DNA of 64,000 bases from Chondrosia reniformis (lineage: Eukaryota; Porifera; Demospongiae; Chondrillida; Chondrillidae), in contig OX359196.1 of the NCBI GenBank assembly GCA_947172415.1, positions 3,226,501 to 3,290,500 of the forward strand. The letters are read 5' to 3'. Positions 10,984-23,827 of this stretch are shown one piece after another. Every line of letters begins with the position of its first letter. Position 1 is the stretch's first letter. The position numbers and the translations under genes were made by a program. Below the pieces are notes generated by a model. The model ran no database searches, had not been told where the DNA came from, and was given only the letters and a program-made list of their open reading frames with translations.

Positions 10984-12288
10984 CAAATTATTAATGAAGA
11001 ACTAGGCAGTACCTCCACTTATGCTAAATGTACAGTAGAACCCCAACAGTTAATTAGGAAACACATAGATTTCTTAAAACTAGAGAACTTAGAACCTAAA
11101 CCAGACTGGTGTAACCTTCCCTCTTTTTACTGGATGCCTAAGCTACATAAGAACCCTTACAGCTACAGATTCTTAGCCGCCTCTCACAAATGTACTACCA
11201 AACCACTTTCTAGATTTCTAAATTCGGCACTCAGACTAATTCTCAAACATTTTAGAGAATACTGCCTAGGTATATATAGGAATACTGGTGTTAATGCCTT
11301 TTGGATAGTAGAAAACTCACTAGAAGTCTTAGATAGTCTTAGGTCTATACCCACTAGAAAAGCCCAGCTAGCTAGTTTTGATTTTTCTACATTATATACA
11401 GTGATCCCCCATAACCTACTTAAAGATAAGATTACTAACCTAATTCATAGTGCCTATACCTGTAGAAAGTCCCAATATATAGAAGTCTGTCAGGATAAAG
11501 CCTTTTGGTCTAACAATGTCTCCAATAAAGCAGTCACAGCTGTTCATTTAGTAGAGCTCTTTAATTACCTTATTAACAACATTTATGTATGTGTAGACGG
11601 TTCTGTATTTAAGCAATGTGTAGGTATCCCTATGGGTACTGACTGTGCCACTGTAGTTGCTAATCTTTTTCTGTTTGCCTATGAGTATGAGTTTATGAAA
11701 GGACTACTTAAGGATAACATCACCCTAGCTATTAAATTTTCCAATACTTATAGGTATATTGATGACCTTTTATGTATTAACAACAAGGATTTTGAACTGT
11801 CAATTAGTGATATTTACCCCAAAGAACTTATTCTTAAAAAGACAAATACCAGCCCTAAAAAATCCCCCTTTTTAGACTTAGATATAACCATTACTAACAA
11901 TCAATTTATCACTAAAGTATATGATAAGCGAGAGGACTTTAACTTTGATATAGTAAATTTCCCCCATTTAGATAGTAATATTCCTAATACCCCAGCCTAT
12001 GGTGTCTTTATTTCACAACTAATTAGGTATTCTAGAATATGTAGTGACTTCTCCAGTTTTCAGGCTAAAAGTTTGCAGTTATGTAGTAGGCTTATTAAGC
12101 AGGGTTACAAATACTTTAAGCTAAAATCAACCTTTAAAACCTTCCTATCCCGGCAGCCTCTAGTTAGAATCAAGTATAAGCAAAAAGTAGCTAGTATGCT
12201 TAAGGACTGTCCTGTGTTACCCCATATTGTGTTACCCCACCTCCAAAGAAATGTTACTACTAGAAGACCTAAGGGTAGACTTACGTAA
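10984..12288 (+). pseudogene. Penelope-like element: reverse transcriptase core
   Basis: It continues in the frame of the upstream part after one TGA; the first in-frame ATG is at 11134. Motifs in order: MPKLHKNPY...PLSRFLN (RT2-like), motif A FDFSTLYTVIPH with Asp at 11380-11382, motif B GIPMGTDCAT near 11620-11645, motif C YIDD with the Asp pair at 11761-11766, then the conserved tail NFPHLDSNIPNTPAYGVFIS. All catalytic aspartates are present. Motif A in the form xLYTxIPH is typical of Penelope-like RTs and unlike LINE RTs. The frame ends with TAA after RRPKGRLT and has no GIY-YIG behind it. Only one stop in about 930 codons suggests a fairly young copy. Confidence 0.85.
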
Positions 12289-12445
12289 TATGTCCTACTT
12301 GTGTCTATAGTTATGCTGAGTCTGTTTTACCTGTACAAGCAGGATTACTAATAGATTTATAATTAATTCATAAAAGTTAATTGGACCTACATTCCTTTCA
12401 TAAAATTAAATTTCATCATGTGTCTTAGTTAACACTTTATTTAAC

Positions 12446-12473
12446 TTTTGGCGCCAAAATAGTGTATATAAGG
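12446..12473 (+). promoter_or_regulatory. Palindromic E2F-like site and TATA box in element 3' region
   Basis: TTTTGGCGCCAAAA (12446-12459) is a perfect 14-base palindrome matching an E2F site on both strands. TATATAAGG follows at 12465-12473, only 5 bases later. In Penelope-like elements the terminal repeat can supply the promoter for a downstream tandem copy, which would explain a promoter at the 3' end. Inferred from sequence only. Confidence 0.5.
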
Positions 12474-12549
12474 CCCCTAGATTTAGCATAGTGAGCCAAG
12501 GATTCACAGAAGATCAAGATAAAGAAAAAGACAAAGACTCCCAGGATCA

Positions 12550-12590
12550 CTGATGAAGGGTGGAATTCCCAGAAACGGCTGTCTTACCCA
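12550..12590 (+). ncRNA. Hammerhead-like motif, degenerate
   Basis: CTGATGA (12550-12556), an extra A, helix II GGG/CCC closed by an A-A mismatch, GAAAC (12572-12576), a short helix III AC/GT with loop GGCT, and the cut triplet GTC ending at 12583. Helix I has scattered mismatches. Its position about 75 bases after the TATA box fits the module seen elsewhere in the window. Confidence 0.35.
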
Positions 12591-12738
12591 GTGGAGAAGA
12601 AGATCAAAGAAGGGAAAAGAAGGAAGAAAAGACTACGGTATCTTCATCTAAAGCTCTCTTTAGGTTTAGTTCCCCTATAGGCTCTTTTTACAGAATAGGC
12701 ATATAGCATGTAGGAAAATGGTATCTTAGATTTTTCAT

Positions 12739-15700
12739 ACAACTAGTACAAACAACTAGTACATATAACTAGTACATACAACTAGTACATACAACTTGTA
12801 TTGAGTACATAAAACTAGTACAAACAACTAGTACATACAACTAGTGCGTACAACTAGAACCAACCTAGTACATAGTATAAACTTGTACTAGAACTTACAA
12901 CTAGTACTTACAACTAGTATATACAACTAGTCCATTTAAATGGTGCATACAACTAGTATATACAACTAGTACATATAACTAGTACAAACAACTAGTATAT
13001 ACGCCTAGTTCACACAACTACTAAAGATAACTAGTACATACACATATAAATAGTACATATAAATAGTATATACAACTAGTACATACAACTAGTACGTACA
13101 CAAATTACACCCATCTTGTATGTAAAACTACTACATACAACTTATATCCAGTAAATATAACTAGGATCTACCTAGTACCTTGTATAACTACTACTAGAAC
13201 TTACAACTAGAGCATAGAACTAGTACATACAACTAATACATGCAACTAGTACCTACAACTAGAAAGTATAACTAGTACATACAGTTATTACACCCAACTA
13301 GAACATACAACTAGTACATATAACTCGTACATACAACTAGTACATGCAACTAGTACAAACAATTAGAACTTACAACTAGTACATACACCTAATACATACA
13401 ATTAGTACGTACAACTAGTACATACAACTAGTTACAACAAATAGTAAATAGAGTTAGTACATACAATAATTAGACACAACGTGAACATATAACTACTACA
13501 TTCACATATAACTAGTATATATAAATAGTACATACACCCAGTACATACAACTAGGACACACAAGTAATATATACAACTAGTACACACAACCGGTGCATAC
13601 AACTAGTACATACGACTAGAAACTAGTACATGCAACTAGTACATAGAAAGAGTACATAAGACTCATGCATACAACTAGTACGAACAATAAGACATTAGTA
13701 CATACAGCTAGCTCATAGAATGTGAACATAAAACTAGTAATTATACAACTAGTACTAATCTAGTACATGCAAGTAATATATACATACAACTAGTACATAC
13801 AATTGGTACATAACTAGTCCATGCAACTAGTACAAACAATTTGTTTATACAACTACTACATGCAACTACCACATACAACTTGTACCTACAACTATTATAT
13901 ATAACTAATACTAGTACATAAAACTAGTCCATATACCTAGTCCATAAAATTTGTACATAGAACTAGTACACACAACTACTAGATATAACTAGTACATACA
14001 ACTAGTACATAGAACGAGTACATAAACCAAGTATAGACAACTAGGACATATAACTAGTACATAAACTATTACACACAACTACTACATACAACTTGTACCT
14101 ACAATTATAAATATAACTTGTTCTAGTACATACAACTAGTAAATCAACTAGTACATACAATCAGTACATACAAATAGAACAAACAGCTAGTACATACAAC
14201 TTGTACCCACCTAGTAACCACTATAACTAGTACTAGAACCTATAACTCTTCAATACAGCTAGTATATACAACTAGTACATATACTTATTACATACACATA
14301 TAACTAGTACACACAACTACTACATAAAACTAGTCCATACACAGGTAACTAGTACCTATAAATAGTATATACAACTAGAACATAAACTAGAACATACAAC
14401 TAGTACATTAAACTAGTACTTACAACTAGTACTAGAACCTACAACTAGAACTTACAACTAGTAAATACAACGAGTATCGAGTACATACAATTAGTACATA
14501 CAACTAGTACAAACAAGTAGTACATACAACTAGTCCATACAACTAGTACATACAACTAGTACCCACCTAGTACCTAGTATAACTAGTACTCGAATGTTCA
14601 ACTAGTACTTACAACTAGTACATACAACTAGCAGATTCAACTAGTATACACAACTAGTACATATAACTAGTAAACACAACTGCAACAAAAAACTAATTCA
14701 TACACAGGTAATTACTACATATAAATAGTGTATGCACCTAGAACATTAACTAGAACATACAACTGGTACATTGAACTAGTACATCCAACTAGAACCTAAC
14801 AAGTACCTAGTACAACGCGTACTAGAACATACAACTAGTACTTAAAGAAGTACATATAAATAGTGCATACAACTAGTACATACAACAAGTAGAAACAACT
14901 AGACATTCAACTAGTACATACAACTACTAAATATAACAAGTACATACAACTGGAACACACATCTAGTACATACAAATAATAAGTACAACTAGTACATATA
15001 AATAGTGCATATATACAACTAGTACATGAAATTGGTACATACAACTAGTACATACAACTACTAAATATAACTAGTACATACACCGATTACAAACAAATAG
15101 AACATACAACTAGTACATATAACTCGTACATACAAGTAGTACACAAAACTAGTATCGCGTACATACAACTAGTACATACAACTAGTACAAACAATTAGAA
15201 CATACAACCAGTACATATAACTAGGACATACAACTATTACACACAACTAGTATTGAGTACATACAACTAGTACATACAACTAGTACAAACAATTAGAACA
15301 TACAACTAGTACATACAACTGGAACATACAACTAGTACATTCAACTAATACATACAACTAGTACATATAACTAGTACACACAACTAGTTACTAGTACATT
15401 CAGCTAGTACATACAACTAGTTATGAGTACATACATGTAGTACATGCTATTTGTACCAACAACTAGTAACGAGTACATAAAAACTATTACATACAAATAA
15501 TACATACAACTACTACCTACAACTGGAACATAAATCTAGTACCTACAACTAGTACATACATATAGTACCTACAAATACCTAGTACCAGTACATACAACTG
15601 GTACATACAACTGGTATCTACGACTAGTAAATAAAACTAGTATTAGTACATACAACTAGAACATACAACTGGCATATACAGCTAGTAATGAGTAAATATA

Positions 15701-16897
15701 ACTAGTAAATACATCTAGTATATACAACTAGTAAATACAACTATTAATTACAATTAATACATTCAACTAATAATTAAACCTAGTAAATATAACTAGTAGT
15801 AGTACATACAACTAGTATACACAACTAATACCTGCGACTAGTAAATATAACAAGTATTAGTACATACAACTAGTACATAAACAAGAACACACAACTAGTA
15901 GATACAACTACTAATGAGTACATAGAAGTAGTACACACATCTAGTGCATACAACTAGTACGTACAAATAGTTCATACAACTAGAACATTAAACTAGTACA
16001 TATACATAGTACATACAACTAATACATATAACTAGTTCATAAAACTAGTACACGCAATATATAATACATACAACTGGTATACACAAATAGTACATACAAC
16101 TTTTACATAAAACTAGAACCACAACTAGTACATACAACTAGTATACATCTAGTATATACATCTAGAGTTCATACAACTAGTACACACCACTAGTACATTC
16201 ACCTAGTATATACAACTAATCCATTAACTAGTACATACACCTAATACATACAACAAGTACATATAACTAGAAAACACAACTATATAGTGCATACAACAAG
16301 TTACTGTTACTTACCATTAGTGCACACAACTGGAACATACAACTTGAACCTACAACAAGGAAATATTACAACTAGAAACATAACTAGTACTAGTACTTAA
16401 ATCTAGCACACACAACTAGTATATACAACAATTGCATGCAACTAGTACCTACAACTAGTAGATACAACTACTACATACAGCCTAAAACTATAGCTAGTAC
16501 TAGTACATACAAAGAATACATACAAATAGTACATGCAATTAGTACATAAAATTAGTACAAACAACTAGGATTTACATACAACTAGTACATACAACTAATA
16601 CATAAAACTAGTACATAGAACTATTACGTACAACTAGTACAAACAGCTAGAACATACAACTAGTACATGCACCTAGAACATGCAACAATTAAATGCAACT
16701 AGTATATACAACGAGTATATACAACTAGACACATACAACTAGTACATACAACTAGTTACTACTACATACAACTAGTACAAACAAATAGTAACTACAACTG
16801 GTAAATATACCTATTATATACAACACACTACTAGTACATATAACAAGTACGTACATATATAACTACTACTATAAATATTACATACACCTAGTATATA
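12739..16897 (+). repeat. 13-bp ACTAGT satellite, block 4
   Basis: CTAGTACATACAA-type units with the same longer pattern as in block 1 (the GAACAATAAGACATTAG marker near 13680). Nothing else is seen in these 4.2 kb. Confidence 0.97.
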
Positions 16898-17144
16898 CTA
16901 GAGAATAATAAAAATTTTCTACAAAAATAGTAGAAGATGTAGGGATGGCACAAAAAGCATAGAAACAAGAAAGGGATGTTACACAGTGAAGAATTATTTA
17001 TGCATGAATCATACAACACCCTTGCTTGTAGGATTCGTGCATAAATAATTCTTCACTGTGTAACATCCCTTTCTTGTTTCTATGCTTTTTGTGCCATCCC
17101 TACATCTTCTACTATTTTTGTAGAAAATTTTTATTATTCTCTAG
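16898..17144. repeat. Long near-perfect palindrome in element F
   Basis: The arms begin CTAGAGAATAATAAAAATTT and end with its exact complement. Pairing runs almost to a 9-base centre. The RNA or single-stranded DNA would form a hairpin of roughly 119 pairs. Confidence 0.9.
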
Positions 17145-17673
17145 TTTCTGTACTTTTTATGGAGCATAAGCTAGGAATTATATAATAGACCATTTTGGTT
17201 TCGCAATATTCGACTGAATATGACGTCATTAAAATGGCGAATTTATTGAATTAATTGACTCTTGGGCCACGAAAACCGTCATGCTCAATAATAACGTTAT
17301 CGCTCTCGCTTCTACAAAAGAATACAGCGCGGAAAATTTGGAGTATTTTCGCTTCAGAAGTATCCCGAAAACTTACTTCCTTGTTTAGTTACAGCGGGCG
17401 AAGAAGATGAAGAAGAAGATGAAGAAGAAGATGAAGAAGATGAAGAAGAAGAAAACGAAAATGGAATATTTCAAAGTTCGCCCATTTGCTAGCGGAACAC
17501 GGTCGCTTGCCTTTAAGGCCAGTTTATAGCATGGCTGGTGTATTTTTAACTATACATAGCTTTTTTTCGGCGATTTTCAGCCTATTTCGGATTTTCGCTC
17601 TTATACCAATGTATAGGGAAAACGAAACAACCCGTACCATCCCTACATAGAGAGTACTACCGTACTCTCTGAT
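16898..17673 (+). mobile_element. Fold-back element F, copy 1
   Basis: About 776 bases. One end is a 247-bp near-perfect palindrome (16898-17144, loop CACCCTTGC). The other end is a small hairpin GAGAGTAC/GTACTCTC followed by TGATAA. ATGTAGGGATGG occurs near each end in opposite orientation. The body has an expanded GAA/GAT run at about 17400-17455 that copy 2 lacks. No protein is encoded. It is antiparallel to the copy at 37811-38558, so the shared ends define the element. Transposon class is uncertain. Confidence 0.7.
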
Positions 17674-20600
17674 AACTAGTTCATACAACTAGTACATACA
17701 ACTAGTACACACAAGTAGTACATACAACTAGTACCCACAACTGGTACACACAACAATTAAACACAACCAATACAAACAACTAGTACATACAAATAGTACA
17801 AACAACTAGTACATACAACTAGAACCCACCTAGTACCTGGTACAACTAGCACTAGAACCAACAACAATTACCTAGAACTAGTACATACAACTAGTATTGA
17901 GTACATAGAACTAGTACAAACAACTAGTACATACAACTAGTACCTAGTATAACTAGTACTAGAACCTACAACTAGTACATACAACTAGTACATACAACTA
18001 GTACATACAACTAGTACATATATATGATGCGTATAACTAGTACATAAAACTAGTACCACAACTAGAAAATACAACGATGACATACAACTAGTGCATACAA
18101 CTAGTACATACAACAATTACACAAAACTAATACATATATTCAGTACATACACATATAACTAGTACATATATATAGTACTTACACCTAGTACATAGGACTA
18201 GTACAAACAACTAGTACATACAATTAGTACACAGCTAATACATACAACTAGTATATACAATGGTTGATAATGGCTACATACACCTAGTTCACACAACCAA
18301 TACCTACAATTAGTTAATACAACTAGTACTAGTACAAAACACTAGTAGATACAATTAGTATATACACCTACTCCATACAACTAGTACATACAACTAGTAC
18401 ATATAATTAGTGCATACAATTAGTACATACAAATAATACATGCAATTAGTACATACAAATAGAACAAACAGGTAGTACATACAACTTGCACTTACCTAGT
18501 ACCCACTATAACTAGTACCATAAAGAACCTATAACTATTACATACAGCTAGAGCATATATACAACTAGTACATATAACTAGTACTTACAACTCGTTCATA
18601 TTATTAGTGCATACAACTAGTACACACAACTAGTACCTGTAAACAGTACAGACAACGACTATATACAACTAGTACACACAACATACATACAACTAATACA
18701 AACAATTAGAACATAAAACTAGTACATACATATAATACATACAATTAGTATATGCAACTAGAACCTACAACTAGTTACTGGTACAACAACTAGTACATAC
18801 AACTAGTAACTACAAATAGTAAATATTGTGAGTACATACAATCGGACACAACTAGAACATATAACTAGGACACCTAGTACATACAACTAAGATATACAAG
18901 TATAAACAGCTGGTGCATAGAACTAGAAACTAGTATATACATACAACTAGTACATAGCTAGTACATACAAGTAATAAATACATACAACTAGTACATACAA
19001 TTGGTACATAACTAGTACATGCAACTAGTTCTTCAACTGGTACATAAAATTCATACATGCAACTTCTACATGCAACTACAACATACAACTATACCAAAAA
19101 CTATTAAATATAACTAATACCAGTACATACAACTAGTAGAGAAAACTAGTGTATACACCTAGTACATAAAATTAGTACATAGAACTAGTACATAGAACGA
19201 GTACATAAAACTAGTACATTAAACTAGTGCATACAAGTGGTACATAACTAGTACATACAAATAGTTCATACAACTAGTAGATATAATTTGTATTAGTATA
19301 TACAATTAGTACAATCAACTGGTACGTACAATTAGTACATAGAAATAGTACAAACAGCTAGTACATACAACTTCTATCTATCTAGTACCCACTATACCTA
19401 GTGCTAGAATCTGTAACTATTACTTACAGCTAGTACATACAACTAGTACATATAACTAGTACATTCAACTAGTACATATACTTATTACAAACACATATAA
19501 CTAGTACATACATAATAGTACATCAACGTGTCTCTAGTACATTCAACTAGGATCTACCTAGTACCTAGTATAACTAGAACTAGAACCTACAACTAGTATA
19601 TACAAGTAAGACATATAACTAGTACATACACATATAACTAGTATACATAAATAGTACATACACCTAGTACATACAACTAGGACATTCAAGTAATACATAC
19701 AACTAGTACGCACAACTAGTGCATACAACTAGTAGATACAACTAGAAACTAGTACATGCAACTATTACATAGAAAGCGTACATAAAACTCATACATAACA
19801 CTAGGACATAAAAGTAATATATACAACTAGTACACACAACCAGTGCATACAACTTGAACGAACAACCAAACACTAGTACATACAGCTAGTTTATAGAAGG
19901 TGAAATGTAAAACTACCACATAAAACTAGTATATATATACAACTAGTGCACAGCTAGGACATACAAGTTATATATACATACAACTAGTATATACAATTGC
20001 TATATAACTAGTACATGCAACTATTTCATACAACTAGTACATGCAATTCGTACATACAACTACTACATGCAACTACTACATACAAGTTGTACCTACAACT
20101 ATTAAATATAACTAATACTAGTACATACAACTAGTATATAAACTAGTATATACACCTAGTACATAAAATTAGCACATACAACTAGTATACACAACTTCTA
20201 CATATAACTAGTACATACAACTAGTAAATACAACTACTACATACCACTAGTACATAGAACAAGTACATACACCTAGTACATACCACGAGGACATACAAGT
20301 AATATATACAACTAGTACACACAACCAGTGCATACAACTAGTACATACAACTAGAAACTAGTACATGCAACAAGTACATAGTAAGAGTACATCAAACTCA
20401 TACATACCACATCAAGTCACCAGTACATACAGCTAGTTCATAGAACTACTACATAAAACTAGTATAAACAACTAGTACACAGTTAGTACATACAAGTAAT
20501 GTATACATAGAACTAGTGCATACAACTAGTACATAAACTATTACATTCAACTATTACATACAACTACTACATACAACTTGTACCTACAACTAGTAAATAT

Positions 20601-23600
20601 AATTAGTACTAGTACATACAACTAGTAAAATCAACTAGTACAGTCAATTAGTACATACAAATAGTACAAACAGCTAGTACATACAACTTGTGCCCACCTA
20701 GTAACCACTATATCTAGTCCTAGAAACTATAATTACAACATACACCTAGTACATACAACTAGTACATAAACTAGAACATACCATTAGTACATTGAACTAG
20801 TACATACAACTAGAACCTATCTAATACCTAGTACAACTAGTACTAGAACCTACAACTAGTACTTACAACTAGTACATTCAACAAGTATCGAGTATATACA
20901 ACTAGTACTTACAACTAGTACATAGAAATAGAAACTAGTGCAAACAACTAGTACATAGAAAGAGTACATGAAGCTAATCCATATAATTAGTACATAGCTG
21001 GTATATACAAGTAATATACACAATTGGTACATATCTAGTACAGCAACTAGTACATACAACTAGTACAAAGAACGAGTACATAAAGGTAGTACATACAACT
21101 AGTGTATACAGCTGGTACATAAGTAGTACATACAACTAGTACATACAACCAGTACATATAACTAGTACATACAACTATTACATACAACTACTACATACAA
21201 CTAGTGTCTACAACTAGTAGAAATAAATTGTACTAGTACATACAATTAGTACAATCAAGTAGTACATACAATTAGTACAATGAAGTAGTACATATAATTA
21301 GTACATACAAATAATACAAACATCTAGTACATACAACTAGTACATATAAGTAGTACACAACTAGTACGTATACTTATTACATACACATATAACTAGTACA
21401 TACTAAAAATAAAAGTACATCAACATATATCTAGTACTTGCAACTAGGATCTACCTAGTCCCTAGTATAACTAGAACTAGAATCTACAACTAGTACATAT
21501 AACTAGTACATACAACTAGTACATACAACTAGTAAATACAACTACTAAATATAACTAGGACATAAAACAATTACACACAACTAGTACATATAAGTAGTAC
21601 GTACAACTAGTATATACAACAAGTACATACAACTAGTACATACAACTAGTAAATAGTACACACAACTAGTAAAAACAATTTGAACAGACAACTAGTACAT
21701 AAAACGACTACTTACAACCAGTACACACAACTAGTACATATTACTAGTACATACAACTAGTACTTACAACAAGTACATACAACTAGTACATACAACTAGT
21801 AAATAATACTCACAACTAGTACATACAACTAGTAGGTAGTACATACAACTAGTACATATACCTACAACTAGTTAATATTACCAGTAATAGTACCTACAAC
21901 TATTTCATACAACTAGTACATAAATAGTGCATGCAACTAGTTAACACAACTAGCACAAACAATTAAAACATAACTAGTACATACAACTAGTATATACAAC
22001 TAGAACATACAATTGGTACACACAACCATTACATTAAACCTGTACATACAACTTGTACCTACAACCAGTAAATAAACAAAGTACTACTCCATACAACTAG
22101 TCCATGTAACTGGTTCATACAACTAGTAAATATAACTACTACATACAACTAGTACAATGAACTAGTCCATAAAACTAGTTCATACAACTTCTACGTACAT
22201 TTCGTATCTTCATTGAGTAAATATAACTAGGACTAGTTCATACAACTAGTACATAAAACTAGACCTACAATTAGCACATACAACTAGTGCAGACAACTAG
22301 TACATATTACTGGTTCATACAACTAGTACATCCAACCAGGCCATGCAATTAGTACATACAATTAGTAAATAGTACATTAAACTAGTACATATAACTAGTA
22401 CATACAAGTAGTACCTACAACTTGTTAATATTACCAGTACATACAACTAGTGCCTACAACTTGTACACACAACTAGTACGTACAACTAGTACATACATTT
22501 AGAAGGTACAACTAGAACTTATAACTAGTAACTTATACATATAAATTAGGACATATAACTAGTACATAAAAATAGTACATGCAACCAGAACATACAACTA
22601 GTACATACAACTAGTAAATAGTACATACAACTAGTTCATATAACTAGTACATACAAGTAGTACCTACAACTATTTAATATTACCAGTAATAGTACCTACA
22701 ACTATTTAATATTACCAGTAATAGTACCTACAACTAGTTCATACAACTAGTTCATACAACTAGTACATAAAAGGTGCATAAAACTAGTTAATACAACTAG
22801 CACGAACAACTACAACATAACTAGTACATACAACTAGTATATACAACTAGAACATAGAATTGGTACGTACACCTATTACATTAAACCTGTACATACAAAT
22901 TTTACCTACAACTAGTAAATAAACCTAGTACAAGTGCATACAGCTAGTACATGTTACTAGTTCATACAACTAGTAAATATAACTACTTAATAGAACTAGT
23001 ACAATCAACTAGTCCAAAACACTAGTTTATACAAGTAGTACATACATTTAGTATCTTCCACGAGTAAATATAACTAGTACTAGTTCATACAACTAATACA
23101 TAAAACTAGTACATAACACTAGCAACGAGTACATACGATTACTCACGACTAGTACATAAAACTACTTCATACAACTAGTACGTATAACTATAACTTACAA
23201 CTAGTACATACGACTAGTATCTACAACTAGTACATAAAACTAGACCTAAAATTAGTACATACAACTGTACACACAAGTACTGCATGTAACTAGTACATAT
23301 AACTAGTACATACACATATAACTAGTATATATAAATAGTACATACACTTAGTATATACAACTAGGACATACAAGCAATATTTGCAACTAGTACACGCAAC
23401 CAGTGCACACAACTAGCTAGAAACTAGTACATGCAACTAGTACATAGAAAGAGATTATAAAACTCATGAATACAACTAGTATGAACAACAAGAAACTAGT
23501 ACATACAGCTAGTTCATAGAAAGTGAACATAAAACTACCACATAAAACTAGTATATACAACTAGTACACAGCTAGGACATACAATTAATATATACATACA

Positions 23601-23827
23601 ACCAGTACATACAATTCGTACATACAACTACTACATGCAACTACAACATACAACTATTAAGTATACCTAATACTAGTACATACAACTAGTACATAAAACT
23701 AGTACATACTCCTAGTGCATAAAATTAGTACATACAACTAGTACACATGAGTACTGCATATAACTAGTACATATAACTAGTACATACACATCTAACTAGT
23801 ATATATGAATAGTACATACACCTAGTA
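17674..23827 (+). repeat. 13-bp ACTAGT satellite, block 5
   Basis: The longest block of the first half. The longer pattern with a GAACAACA-type marker recurs near 19860 and 23485. An apparent minus-strand frame at 20856-21059 (MYVLVAVLDMYQL...) is translated satellite and is not a gene. Confidence 0.97.

Larger units (their letters stand above)
9503..12738 (+). mobile_element. 5'-truncated Penelope-like retroelement, Naiad/Chlamys-type domain order
   Basis: A 3.2 kb insertion in the satellite. Its frame starts abruptly at the satellite junction with no ATG, so the 5' end is missing, as expected for target-primed insertion. It encodes an N-terminal GIY-YIG nuclease followed by reverse transcriptase, with no nuclease after the reverse transcriptase. 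That permuted order is the published hallmark of the Naiad/Chlamys clade of Penelope-like elements. About 450 bases of 3' sequence hold an E2F-like box, a TATA box and a hammerhead-like motif. No clear target-site duplication was found. Confidence 0.8.

Noticed and set aside
17640-17680. Helitron 3' end (hairpin followed by CTAG-T) in fold-back copy 1
   Set aside because: Copy 2 has TGATAATTG after the hairpin, so the CTAG comes from the host satellite, not the element.
20856-21059. Minus-strand frame of 67 codons rich in Tyr/Val/Ser
   Set aside because: It lies wholly in the satellite and is the translated 13-base unit; the same applies to 51705-51887.
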